64,000 nucleotides of DNA from UBA1672 sp050633285 (GTDB lineage: Bacteria; Pseudomonadota; Alphaproteobacteria; Micavibrionales; Micavibrionaceae), in the NCBI GenBank assembly GCA_050633285.1, contig JBOEGG010000005.1, forward strand, positions 496,001 to 560,000, written 5' to 3'. Below are positions 33,588-40,808 of this stretch, piece by piece; positions within the stretch are counted from its first letter, which is position 1, and every line of letters begins with the position of its first letter. The position numbers were made by a program, and so were the translations under genes. The notes below the pieces were generated by a model. That model searched no databases, was not told the origin of the DNA, and was given only the letters and a program-made list of their open reading frames with translations.

Positions 33588-33897
33588 TGCAGATAATCCC
33601 TTTTTCTATTAAATGGCCTAGCATTACCTCAGCAGCTTCAAAGGCCAGTCGTCTTTCAACTTTATTGCATGACTGGGAGGGCATAACTATCTCTGGTATA
33701 TCTTTCCTCACCCCCTCAACATCGACAGGCTTCGGGAGGTCTGCGCGGCGGTAGTGTGTAAGCTCACCGTCCTTGTGTTCCAAAACTATTGGTGTTGGTG
33801 TGGTAAGCCATCCATTTTCATGAAATCCTGTCCCATTGTGATAGTCATTATCTTTATATTCCCACGCATATATATTATTTGGCATTTCATCACTCAT
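33580..33897 (-). CDS. Phage protein of unknown function, 105 aa
   Basis: Soluble, acidic, with EYKDNDYHNGTGFHENGWL near the start and a helical C-terminus (VERRLAFEAAEVMLGHLIEKG). Three consecutive ATGs precede SDEMPN; the third (33897) is best spaced after AGGG. Overlaps both neighbours, so clearly part of the operon. Family not recognised. Confidence 0.6.
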   Translation of the reverse strand: MSDEMPNNIYAWEYKDNDYHNGTGFHENGWLTTPTPIVLEHKDGELTHYRRADLPKPVDVEGVRKDIPEIVMPSQSCNKVERRLAFEAAEVMLGHLIEKGIICNG

Positions 33898-34186
33898 CAT
33901 CATTACCCTGCGTTGCTGTGTGTAGTAAGCGTATCGCGTCCCATGCCTCAGTACTGGTGTATAAAGAGTTAGCAGCTAGACAACCCTTTAATTTTTCTGG
34001 CTCATTTATAGGCTTCGGCACATCCTCAAGGAGCGCATCCAGACGGTCGAGGGCTTGCTTGTGTTGATCTAGCGCCTGTTTACCCAGCCATCCACTATCT
34101 TGAAAGGGCTCTAATAGCTCAATACCTTCTAACAGTGCATCACGCACCTCTGGTAAAACGCCTTTATGTTTATCTTCACTCATCAC
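33890..34186 (-). CDS. Phage protein of unknown function, 98 aa
   Basis: A helical, acidic protein (VRDALLEGIELLEPFQDSGW; ALDRLDALLEDVPKPINEP) with a good AAGG 8 bases before the ATG. It overlaps neighbouring genes by 8 and 11 bases. No recognised family. A duplicated motif, 'LDQHKQALDRLDALL', suggests a coiled-coil or helical bundle. Confidence 0.6.
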   Translation of the reverse strand: MMSEDKHKGVLPEVRDALLEGIELLEPFQDSGWLGKQALDQHKQALDRLDALLEDVPKPINEPEKLKGCLAANSLYTSTEAWDAIRLLHTATQGNDDE

Positions 34187-34856
34187 AGCCGCCTTTCAGT
34201 GCTTCTACAAATTTTAAAGTATCGCTAGGGCTATCAAATTTTTGCCAATACTCCTCTTCATTCTGAGAAACCACAGTTAAATATTTTTCTGTCTGCTTCC
34301 ATATAAAGTTGCCAAATTTATAGGTGTAACGTTGTTCTTTAGTTGCTTTGCAGGGTGAATCTATGACAGTAAATTGTATATCAGGGTTTCGACTAACGAC
34401 TGCAATACGATCCCAACGCGTATTTATTCTTACTTCGATTGGCAGATCATCGCCACCGTCAGACCAATGAACGATATGGCCCTCTTTTATAGCAACACCA
34501 TTCATATCTAAGCATCCAGTTTCATTCAGCATATCCCGCAACCGTCTATTCTCGTCCTCAAGCGCGGCGTGTTGGGCTAGGGTAGTGCGGATTCTTGATA
34601 TCATTGCAGGTGCAAGAGCGTACTTTTGGGGTATAACCACACCCTCAATCCAATTTAAAGCCCCCTGAATATCCGTGTCTACTGGGGTGGGTTGGTGGCG
34701 GGTGTTCCACGCTTCAATTGCTTGTTCTTGAGTTTGGTATGTACCGCCATGCTCACTATTACAAGCGTTGCACTTTCCCCAGTAAACACTGGTGGAGGCT
34801 ATTACTGCCTTCTCACTCCCACAAAACGGGCATTCTTTTAATTCACTCTGCGTCAT
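34176..34856 (-). CDS. Lar-like zinc-ribbon protein with C-terminal extension
   Basis: The N-terminus is a typical Lar-type (restriction alleviation) zinc ribbon: LKECPFCGS, then GKCNACNSEHGGTYQTQEQAIEAWNTR. Lar proteins help phage DNA escape type I restriction. Here the ribbon is followed by about 170 further residues of unknown type, including EDENRRLRDMLNETG and a beta-rich segment. The extension could add a distinct function. Confidence 0.7.
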   Translation of the reverse strand: MTQSELKECPFCGSEKAVIASTSVYWGKCNACNSEHGGTYQTQEQAIEAWNTRHQPTPVDTDIQGALNWIEGVVIPQKYALAPAMISRIRTTLAQHAALEDENRRLRDMLNETGCLDMNGVAIKEGHIVHWSDGGDDLPIEVRINTRWDRIAVVSRNPDIQFTVIDSPCKATKEQRYTYKFGNFIWKQTEKYLTVVSQNEEEYWQKFDSPSDTLKFVEALKGGCDE

Positions 34857-34972
34857 CTTCCTGTTCCTTTGTTGGGGGTGGCAGGGTTACCCTACCGTTC
34901 AGTGACTAACTGATACTCTGTGTCTGTAGTCATGGCCTGAGTGCGTATGCGCGACATAGCCGCACCCCCATG

Positions 34973-35119
34973 TTAAAATGCTAACCCATGCTTTGCCCAG
35001 TATGAGAAGAGAAGGGCGAATGCGCCGACTATCAGAATGACACCTGATAACAGGCATGCTGCTATCAAAAAGCATCCGTTTGGTTCATCGCTGTATTGAT
35101 TTCCTTCATCCTCATACAT
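34973..35119 (-). CDS. Small membrane protein, 48 aa
   Basis: MYEDEGNQYSDEPNG is followed by one hydrophobic helix of about 23 residues (CFLIAACLLSGVILIVGAFALLF) and SYWAKHGLAF. A good AAGGA precedes the ATG. Size and layout suit a phage inner-membrane peptide; function unknown. Confidence 0.55.
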   Translation of the reverse strand: MYEDEGNQYSDEPNGCFLIAACLLSGVILIVGAFALLFSYWAKHGLAF

Positions 35120-35130
35120 GGAACAATCCT

Positions 35131-35526
35131 TTACGCAGCTTTTGCCACACTGGTTACGAAGTCAGCGACACTCTTGCGGGTATCGTGATTTAATTCTTGA
35201 TACGCGCGCATTAAGCGTACGGCTTGCTTGTCTTCAAATACGTTATTGGGAATGCTTGCCTTGTTAGCAGGTATATTGCGTTTCTCTGCATTTATACCCT
35301 CGTAGAAGTAGTCAATTTTTACATCTAGGATGGCTGCGAATTGGAATAGGCGGGAGGCACTAACGCGATTTGTCCCGCGTTCGTATTTCTGGATCTGTTG
35401 GAATGTTACACCTATGGCCTCAGCTAGTTTTTCTTGGCTTATGCCTGCAAGGTTGCGACAGATTCGAAGTTGCGCGCCAACATGCTTATCAATGTTATCC
35501 GGTGTGCCTTTAGTCTTACGTTTCAT
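35131..35526 (-). CDS. XRE regulator closely related to the host metK-linked regulator
   Basis: The 131-residue product has an N-terminal Cro/CI-type HTH. From KRKTKGTPDN to IDYFYEGI it matches the chromosomal regulator at 15322-15780 at about 62 of 78 positions, including the whole recognition region VTFQQIQKYERGTNR. The C-terminus also aligns in type (AVRLMRAYQELNHDTRKSVADFV) but the acidic linker is missing. It is not the phage repressor, which is the gene at 43127-43486. It may have been captured from a host and could act on host or shared operators. Confidence 0.92.
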   Translation of the reverse strand: MKRKTKGTPDNIDKHVGAQLRICRNLAGISQEKLAEAIGVTFQQIQKYERGTNRVSASRLFQFAAILDVKIDYFYEGINAEKRNIPANKASIPNNVFEDKQAVRLMRAYQELNHDTRKSVADFVTSVAKAA

Positions 35527-35541
35527 TTTACTCTCCTTAAG

Positions 35542-35958
35542 TTATTGTTGGCCTGTAGCCAGTCCGTAGTCACGAGGGAAGGTGAGCATCACCTCCCTTG
35601 AAAGAAATTCAGATTCGATTTCAAGTAGGTATTCTGAGAATTCACCTACGGTTAAATCTTTGGTACTTTTAACGGGAAGTTTGTATTCATTTCCCGCAAC
35701 ACTGAGCGTATTCACGCCTAAAAACTTAAGTGCGCACATATAGTGCCATTCTTCTTTTTCGAGATATTGACCATCGCTTGTAGTGGCTTGGTCTGCAATT
35801 TCTGTCATCCAAAGCCAGTACAATGAGTTTTGCGCCATAGAACGCTTTGTCTTATGTTCGCTTATACTGACTTCCCATAGTTTACCTTCTGGAAGCTTCT
35901 CTATGGCAATGATGCAGCTCTTGCGCACATCCTTATCGTGGAGTGTGTATTTATTCAT
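35542..35958 (-). CDS. ninB: NinB-like recombination mediator
   Basis: 138 residues with the NinB (lambda Orf) pattern: EHKTKRSMAQNSLYWLWMTEIADQ, then a helical core. NinB helps load recombinases onto SSB-covered single-stranded DNA. It overlaps the DUF968 gene by 4 bases, the usual phage pairing, and lies near the SSB, exonuclease and annealing-protein genes. Confidence 0.82.
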   Translation of the reverse strand: MNKYTLHDKDVRKSCIIAIEKLPEGKLWEVSISEHKTKRSMAQNSLYWLWMTEIADQATTSDGQYLEKEEWHYMCALKFLGVNTLSVAGNEYKLPVKSTKDLTVGEFSEYLLEIESEFLSREVMLTFPRDYGLATGQQ

Positions 35959-36272
35959 GTGAACCCCGCTATAAGCCTTAGTGCATCAATATTATTGCCA
36001 GTAACGTTGAATAGGGCATTTGCTAGCCGTGTGGCGTTCTCAATACCCCCATAGTAAGACCAGAAAGTACGTTCATTCATGCTGTGCTGCTTTGTGTGGT
36101 GTTTAACACATAAGGGTACTACGCAATCGTCACCAGATTTTAAGCCCATACCTGCGCCGTTACCTGAGCGAACATGAGCAGCTTGAACGTCTGTTTTGCG
36201 GCATATCACACAAGGTAAGTTCGCAATGAACTTAAGGTGTTTCTTTGAACGTATTTTCGGGGTCTTTTGCAT
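35955..36272 (-). CDS. DUF968-like HNH-type nuclease
   Basis: The zinc/HNH pattern is visible: LPCVICRKTDVQAAHVRSGNG, then DDCVVPLCVKHHTKQHSM. DUF968 proteins are phage-encoded and often lie beside NinB. ATG 36272 follows AAGGAAG seven bases upstream, giving 105 aa; the frame remains open up to 36431 without a good ribosome-binding site, and the 175 bases before SSB's stop hold no other gene. Confidence 0.8.
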   Translation of the reverse strand: MQKTPKIRSKKHLKFIANLPCVICRKTDVQAAHVRSGNGAGMGLKSGDDCVVPLCVKHHTKQHSMNERTFWSYYGGIENATRLANALFNVTGNNIDALRLIAGFT

Positions 36273-36447
36273 CGGTTTCTTCCTTAAAATAAGTTGGGGT
36301 CTTTCCCTCCTGTCATTGGGGCTTCGCACCCAATCCCGTGGCGTTTTTAGTGCCGTATGTTCCCAACTTCTTACATCCATTATCTGTAAAAATTGCCTAT
36401 AGGTATTTACAAATAGGTTGGGTGCTACCACGTTTCATTCTGTCGCT

Positions 36448-36894
36448 TTAAAATGGGATTTCATCGTCCAAGTTATCTACTTGATTGCTTTGCTGTTGCT
36501 GTTGGCTCGATTGCTGTTGATGCCCTCCATTATCAGAAGAATTACGACTATCAAGCATGGTTAGAGAACCGCCGAAGGCTTTCAAAACTATCTCTGTGCT
36601 GTATTTGTCTTGTCCACTTTGATCCTGCCATTTGCGAGTTTCTAACTGTCCTTCGATAAAAACTTTTGCACCTTTTCTCAGGTAGTTTTCACATACGGAT
36701 ACGAGGCCTTTATTGAAAATCACAACACGATGCCATTCCGTTTTTTCACGGCGTTCACCAGTGTTTTTATCCTTCCAATTTTCGGACGTTGCGACTGATA
36801 AAGTCACGACTTTATCGCCTGATTGCATGGTGCGGATATCTGGGTCTGCACCTACATTTCCAACGAGTATTACTTTGTTTACTGAGCCTGCCAT
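36448..36894 (-). CDS. ssb: Single-stranded DNA-binding protein
   Basis: An OB-fold SSB of 148 residues (VNKVILVGNVGADPDIRTM; WHRVVIFNKGL; YLRKGAKVFIEGQLETRKW) with a Gln/Ser-rich linker and the interaction tip DDEIPF. ATG 36894 is preferred by position after AAGGAAA. It sits between the DUF968 nuclease and the exonuclease. Confidence 0.95.
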   Translation of the reverse strand: MAGSVNKVILVGNVGADPDIRTMQSGDKVVTLSVATSENWKDKNTGERREKTEWHRVVIFNKGLVSVCENYLRKGAKVFIEGQLETRKWQDQSGQDKYSTEIVLKAFGGSLTMLDSRNSSDNGGHQQQSSQQQQQSNQVDNLDDEIPF

Positions 36895-36911
36895 TGTGAT
36901 ATTTTCCTTTC

Positions 36912-37643
36912 TTAGAACCAAACGTCTTGCGCTTTATTGAGTGTTTTATTGTCCCAATAAAAACTATTTGTGTCTCTTGGTGGGTAAAGTGTAGTAAGGG
37001 CGTTTATGCCTTGCTTTTCTTCAATATCGTATGCTGACGAAATTGCCTTAGATGCAGCTAATAATTCTTTTATGGCTCTATCTATTTGTTCATCTGATAC
37101 TTGGTAAACTGCATGCTTTTTGGGTGTTACATATGCGAGTTTTTGTTTTTTCCCTGTTTGCAAAAAGTAATATGCAACCTGTCTTTGGTGCTCAACTGAT
37201 ATTTTGTCAGCTTCGGATGGGCATCTTTCAGTGGTTTTTAAATCAACCATGAAATCTCCAAAGTCATAATCAGCTATTCCCAAGGCAGGAACATTACCAA
37301 TAACGCCCTCAAGCCTAATTTGATTTTTTTGTACTTCACCAATGTTCAGAAAACATTCAACAGCTTGCTCTAGGTATTTAGGTATATTGTCACGATTTTT
37401 TTCAATTTTATCGCAGTTTAAACCCTCTGTTTCTTCATCGTAAATTTTTAGGGCACGATCTAAAGCGGTGCTGAAATCAAACCCGTTTATTATTATTAAG
37501 TCTAAGCCTAATTCTACGACGTTTCCTCTTTTGGCTGCTGACCCCATCGTCCCGTATATACCGAAGAATTTATTCAATACCCATACTGCGGGTTCATTCA
37601 AAAAGGTGTTTATCTGTGAAGGGGATATTCTTATGGTGGTCAT
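36912..37643 (-). CDS. PD-(D/E)XK exonuclease (phage Exo-like)
   Basis: 243 residues with the nuclease core GIADYDFGDFMVDLKTTER (the D..DxK motif) and a following helix HQRQVAYYF. This is the RecB/Cas4-like branch used in phage two-component recombination. It overlaps the Rad52-type annealing protein gene by 4 bases, which supports an exonuclease-annealase pair. Confidence 0.85.
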   Translation of the reverse strand: MTTIRISPSQINTFLNEPAVWVLNKFFGIYGTMGSAAKRGNVVELGLDLIIINGFDFSTALDRALKIYDEETEGLNCDKIEKNRDNIPKYLEQAVECFLNIGEVQKNQIRLEGVIGNVPALGIADYDFGDFMVDLKTTERCPSEADKISVEHQRQVAYYFLQTGKKQKLAYVTPKKHAVYQVSDEQIDRAIKELLAASKAISSAYDIEEKQGINALTTLYPPRDTNSFYWDNKTLNKAQDVWF

Positions 37644-38386
37644 TGTACTGTTGCTCCTTGTTGGGATTGTTGTTGAGGTGCTGCTTCTATTATCTGTTTT
37701 GCACCGTCTTTAAGTTTGGATAGGCCGTCGTATACTTTTCTATCTAGGCGTTTGGCCTTATAAGCTGTACTTACGTTTGCCCAAGCTCGACTTAAATCGT
37801 CCATGGTGCCGGCACCTTCTATGGCTGCTTTCATCATTTCGAATTCATCTTGGTTAACTGGATTTACCCCATTATCTGTTTTTTGAGGCTCTTCCGGGGG
37901 TGTGTAATCGAAATTTCCATTCTTTAGAAAACCGCTGTAGGCCTTCTCAAGTTTTGAATATTGGTCTTTCTTAATTACATTGCTTTTGCCGCGCTTCTCA
38001 CACTCAACCCACGTATTTTTAAATTCGTACAGATAGCGGCCTATGCCCCATGGAACGCCTGCGCGCTTTGCTGAGTCTGAGAAAGCCCCTTTTTCGGCCT
38101 CCACTTGTGTGTCGCCTGCGCCGTTTGCTTTCCAGACCCACTCGCCATTGATGAGTATGCCAATTTCTGCACATGTCTTAGCATTGGCGTGAGGGTATCG
38201 AATTTGCCAGTTTTCAACTCCGCACACTTTATCCAAGCGTTCATATAAAAGTCTGGCATCGTAATAAGCCAAGGCCATACCAATTAGCTGCCCGTTTCTA
38301 TTTATGCAGGACTGTAAACGCCATTGTATTTCGTCATACGGGAATGGCTCGCTTAGTTTTTTAAAATCAATTTTCTTTGCAGGCAT
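37640..38386 (-). CDS. Rad52/Sak-type single-strand annealing protein
   Basis: The N-terminal 150 residues match the Rad52-22 fold: MALAYYDARLLYERLDKVCG, then EAEKGAFSDSAKRAGVPWGIGRYLYEF. The C-terminal half is polar and Gln/Ala rich near the end (EAAPQQQSQQG). It should anneal single strands made by the exonuclease next door. Length 248 aa. The gene starts within a tiny upstream frame. Confidence 0.88.
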   Translation of the reverse strand: MPAKKIDFKKLSEPFPYDEIQWRLQSCINRNGQLIGMALAYYDARLLYERLDKVCGVENWQIRYPHANAKTCAEIGILINGEWVWKANGAGDTQVEAEKGAFSDSAKRAGVPWGIGRYLYEFKNTWVECEKRGKSNVIKKDQYSKLEKAYSGFLKNGNFDYTPPEEPQKTDNGVNPVNQDEFEMMKAAIEGAGTMDDLSRAWANVSTAYKAKRLDRKVYDGLSKLKDGAKQIIEAAPQQQSQQGATVQ

Positions 38387-38465
38387 TTTCTAGTTCCTCT
38401 TTGCGAGCTGTTAATTCCATTATTTGATGCTCGATATATTCAAGCTCGTTTATTTGTTTATCCAT
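38367..38465 (-). CDS. Tiny coiled-coil protein, 32 aa
   Basis: MDKQINELEYIEHQIMELTA... is a single charged amphipathic helix. Its ATG overlaps the upstream stop (TAATG) and its own end overlaps the annealing-protein start by 20 bases. This coupling is the main evidence that it is translated. Confidence 0.45.
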   Translation of the reverse strand: MDKQINELEYIEHQIMELTARKEELENACKEN

Positions 38466-38716
38466 TACACACCTAACACTGTAATTATGCGCTTCATCGC
38501 CTTGCGTATTCTCCGCATTAGGCCTTGTTTGTAAGGGGTGATAGGGACGCACTGGGCGTTATCAAGACGAGCCAGAGACGCGCCCCTATCGGTATCCAAA
38601 GGGGGTTGTGTATGTGAGGGAACACCCTTTGAATTCTGTTCTTTATCTTGTGGCATTGTGTCTACGGAATAACCGTCAAAACCCATTGCCCATAAGGTGA
38701 AATTGCATATAGTCAT
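38465..38716 (-). CDS. Phage protein of unknown function, 83 aa
   Basis: Starts at an ATG overlapping the previous stop as TAATG and ends in TAATG with the next gene. The product has a hydrophobic start (MTICNFTLWAMGF), a polar middle, and a basic end (LMRRIRKAMKRIITVLGV). Function unknown. Confidence 0.5.
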   Translation of the reverse strand: MTICNFTLWAMGFDGYSVDTMPQDKEQNSKGVPSHTQPPLDTDRGASLARLDNAQCVPITPYKQGLMRRIRKAMKRIITVLGV

Positions 38717-38841
38717 TAAGAAATTCCCCATGTGATAAGAAGTGTTAAAGCGGAGGAGGTTAGGGCGGACGCAAGTATCATGCGGATAAGCCCCTTGTGG
38801 CCTCGGTACGGAACATACGAATAGCTCTTAATTGGCATCAT
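38716..38841 (-). CDS. Small membrane protein, 41 aa
   Basis: MMPIKSYSYVPYRGHKGLIR precedes one hydrophobic helix (MILASALTSSALTLLITWGI). The ATG follows AAGGAAC, lies inside the end of the preceding gene, and its stop overlaps the next ATG. Function unknown. Confidence 0.5.
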   Translation of the reverse strand: MMPIKSYSYVPYRGHKGLIRMILASALTSSALTLLITWGIS

Positions 38842-38956
38842 TATTCTGTTCCTTTTCTTGTCTACGGACATCGCACATCATGCGTCCGCTTACAGGGTGG
38901 GGGTCGTACCATTTGAGGTGGTCAAGGCCGATTGAGGTGTCGTTAAAAAGTCCCAT
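38828..38956 (-). CDS. Small soluble protein, 42 aa
   Basis: MGLFNDTSIGLDHLKWYDPH continues to a Lys/Glu/Asn-rich end. GGAG lies 8 bases before the ATG, and its 3' end overlaps the following gene by 14 bases. No family recognised. Confidence 0.5.
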   Translation of the reverse strand: MGLFNDTSIGLDHLKWYDPHPVSGRMMCDVRRQEKEQNNDAN

Positions 38957-38980
38957 AATTGTTTCTCCCAGTGAGGGGGC

Positions 38981-39214
38981 TTAAAGCCCCATCTGTGCTG
39001 CTGTTAATGTGCCTTGACTAACGAGAAGGGCGTAATCTGCTTGTGACACCGCTTCCTCAATTTCGTCCTCTTCTCTGCTTTGTTTAGAGGCTGCTTCTTC
39101 GAGGGCTGCTGTAGCATCTTCAAGGTGTGAATATGCATTGTTGCTGAGGTCTGAACTCTGCAGGAGTGCGTCAGCTTGCTTAAGTAGCTCTTCGATTTGT
39201 TTTGAAATTGTCAT
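38981..39214 (-). CDS. First gene of the leftward early operon, 77 aa
   Basis: A highly acidic helical protein (IEELLKQADALLQSS; ATAALEEAASKQSREEDEIEEAVSQ), probably coiled coil. It is the first frame after the PL-like promoter, a position often used by early regulators or host-takeover proteins. Its stop lies in the palindrome GGGGCTTTAAGCCCC. Confidence 0.6.
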   Translation of the reverse strand: MTISKQIEELLKQADALLQSSDLSNNAYSHLEDATAALEEAASKQSREEDEIEEAVSQADYALLVSQGTLTAAQMGL

Positions 39215-39245
39215 TGTCTCTGCCCTTGTTTCGTCTTGATAACTT

Positions 39246-39274
39246 AATGTACAAAATGTTCATATTGAAGTCAA
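39246..39274 (-). promoter_or_regulatory. PL-like early leftward promoter
   Basis: On the minus strand TTGACT (39274-39269) and TACATT (39251-39246) are separated by 17 bases. An operator overlaps the -10 end, with the same geometry as at the rightward promoter 43547-43575. Confidence 0.8.
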
Positions 39275-39295
39275 TATAAAAAGAACAAAATGTTC
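39249..39295. promoter_or_regulatory. OL-like operators (two sites)
   Basis: GTACA-AAA-TGTTC (39249-39261) and GAACA-AAA-TGTTC (39283-39295), each followed by ATATT, are 34 bases apart centre to centre. They match the operators at 43507-43572. A weaker half-site (TGTGC then ATATT) follows near 39345. Confidence 0.8.
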
Positions 39296-39400
39296 ATATT
39301 AATTTTTAAGGCAAGCAAAACCGCGCCATACAGCGCGGAAAAAATGTGCATATTTATTGAATTGTGGTGATGTGGAGTGGGGAGGGGCTAATTTTATTTG

Positions 39401-39409
39401 TGATATAAT
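39401..39409 (+). promoter_or_regulatory. Extended -10 promoter for the 50-aa membrane protein
   Basis: TGATATAAT is a consensus extended -10 (TGN then TATAAT) at 39401-39409, about 36 bases before the ATG at 39445. No -35 match is visible, as expected for this type. Confidence 0.5.
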
Positions 39410-39444
39410 AGATATATAAATAACAACTTGAGGATTTACCAGTA

Positions 39445-39597
39445 ATGCACCTACGCACACCTACGTTTAAGCTACACTTATGCAGTTGGTTTTTTATAAC
39501 CGTGATTATACTTGTGTGTATATTCTATCTTGGGGAGTTGCCATTTGATAACTATGGTGAGTCTTTGGTGAATATTGATGTGCATATGTCGGAGTAG
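39445..39597 (+). CDS. Small membrane protein, 50 aa
   Basis: MHLRTPTFKLHLCSW is followed by one hydrophobic helix (FFITVIILVCIFYLGEL) and a polar acidic tail ending VHMSE. It has its own extended -10 promoter and lies just before a bidirectional terminator. It is the only rightward gene between PL and the accessory island, so it may be expressed in the lysogen. Confidence 0.5.
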   Translation: MHLRTPTFKLHLCSWFFITVIILVCIFYLGELPFDNYGESLVNIDVHMSE

Positions 39598-39603
39598 GGC
39601 ATT

Positions 39604-39630
39604 AAAAAACCTGCGAGGTGCGGGTTTGGT
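39604..39630. terminator. Bidirectional terminator
   Basis: ACCTGC/GCGGGT (one G-U) around GAGGT, with six As on the left and TTTGGTTTT on the right. It serves both the 50-aa gene and the leftward Panacea pair. Confidence 0.7.
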
Positions 39631-39631
39631 T

Positions 39632-40075
39632 TTATTTCTTTGTTTTAAATAGTGATTGTGTGATTACAAGCGGCAGGCCAATAATATTTACTGTTGTTGT
39701 TGTAAGGAGGGTAATTACAATGCTTGGCTCAACAATATGGTGCTGGCCTTTCATGTCTATGCCTGTAAGGAACAGCATTGACATGAATACTATTATGAAA
39801 ATTAACCATGCAGAAACAACACACATTACCCAAAAGAACATTTTACCGCGGAGCTTGATATTTTGATTATCATTTTTTTGCTTCAAAACCTCTGCTTTAC
39901 GCTGTAGGCGTTCAATTTCAGTCTCGTGGAGTTCTCTTTCCCTTTGCCTAGTGGCTATTTCTGCTTGGTCTTCACTAGGTTGCCTGATCTTATCCTTAGT
40001 GGATAGGATCTTCTTTCTTATTTTTTTGAGATCATCTTCTAAAGTGCTGTCAGGTATTTTGTCATTGGGAGGCAT
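39632..40075 (-). CDS. Two-TM coiled-coil protein, candidate Panacea toxin partner
   Basis: The 147 residues comprise a long charged coiled coil (about 10-80, DDLKKIRKKILSTKDKIRQ; ETEIERLQRKAEVLKQK), then two hydrophobic helices (FFWVMCVVSAWLIFIIVFMSML; IVITLLTTTTVNIIGLPLVI). Its start overlaps the Panacea-domain gene by 14 bases. Panacea antitoxins neutralise diverse toxins, some membrane-active, so this is a plausible toxin. No direct homology is claimed. Confidence 0.65.
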   Translation of the reverse strand: MPPNDKIPDSTLEDDLKKIRKKILSTKDKIRQPSEDQAEIATRQRERELHETEIERLQRKAEVLKQKNDNQNIKLRGKMFFWVMCVVSAWLIFIIVFMSMLFLTGIDMKGQHHIVEPSIVITLLTTTTVNIIGLPLVITQSLFKTKK

Positions 40076-40589
40076 AGTGCTTATTAATGCCTTCTAAGCT
40101 GCGTTGTTTTATATCATCATCGTCAAGGTCAGCTCTTAGGCCTATTTTAATAGCCTTGCACCATGCGCTATCATGCTCGTGAGTGATGTCACTCAAGGTC
40201 ATTGCAGATTTATCCTTATATAATTTCCAAATTTCAGAAATGACAGAAAATAAGTCTGTATCTTCTTGTTCTATCATTGGGTGTACTACTTTATGGATGT
40301 CGCCAGTTTCTGGGTTTAAGAGCGCTTGGCTCGCAAACCCTTCAATGTAGCTTTTACCAAAACGTTGAAACTCGTAGTACAGTGATGGAATGACCGGACC
40401 GTATTGCCACGCTTGTATTTTTTCTTCGAAGATCTTTCTTTTAAGAATTACCAGTGACCATCCATATACAAAATAAACAAGTTTCAGGAGCTTCATAGGG
40501 CTAATTCTAATGCCATCTTGTTGTGCTAACCATAAGATATTATTGGCTATAGCTGCTGGAGTATATTGTTTGTTTTCTGCGTTTGACAT
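40062..40589 (-). CDS. Panacea-domain (SocA/DUF4065-like) antitoxin candidate
   Basis: The 175 residues carry the diagnostic pattern AAIANNILWLAQQDGIRISPMKLLKLVYFVYGW then IQAWQYGPVIPSLYYEF. Panacea domains act as antitoxins against unrelated toxins, and related SocA is a ClpXP adaptor/antitoxin. The ATG follows GGAAGTGGG. It is the first gene of a two-gene unit with its own promoter candidate. Confidence 0.85.
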   Translation of the reverse strand: MSNAENKQYTPAAIANNILWLAQQDGIRISPMKLLKLVYFVYGWSLVILKRKIFEEKIQAWQYGPVIPSLYYEFQRFGKSYIEGFASQALLNPETGDIHKVVHPMIEQEDTDLFSVISEIWKLYKDKSAMTLSDITHEHDSAWCKAIKIGLRADLDDDDIKQRSLEGINKHYASQ

Positions 40590-40808
40590 GATCCCACTTC
40601 CATGATTGCAGTTGACTTGACCTGTTGCAAATCAGGGTATTCTTCGTTTAGATGTGTTCGTCATATAGATGTTGATATGGTGTTGCAAGAAAAAAGAGTT
40701 TCCACACCGTTACCCTGATTCTGATTGTAAGTTAGCACAGTATATTGATTTTACAAAATCAATAGAGTTTGGTATCCCCATCTAGGGGCAGGATTTGAAC
40801 CTGTATAG
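40590..40808. promoter_or_regulatory. Regulatory region between formyltransferase and Panacea genes
   Basis: The minus strand has TTGCAA (40688-40683) and TATGAC (40665-40660) 17 bases apart, a promoter candidate for the Panacea pair. CATAT/ATATG flanks the -10. Also present are a near-perfect palindrome with 10-base arms TATTGATTTT and AAAATCAATA (40743-40764, 2-base centre), 9-base inverted arms ATCAGGGTA/TACCCTGAT 71 bases apart, and a stretch (40775-40803) resembling a tRNA T-arm on the minus strand. No gene is visible. Confidence 0.45.

Noticed and set aside
34892..34957. 21-codon leftward frame (MSRIRTQAMTTDTEYQLVTER)
   Set aside because: Only a weak ribosome-binding site and no coupling with neighbours; too short to support.
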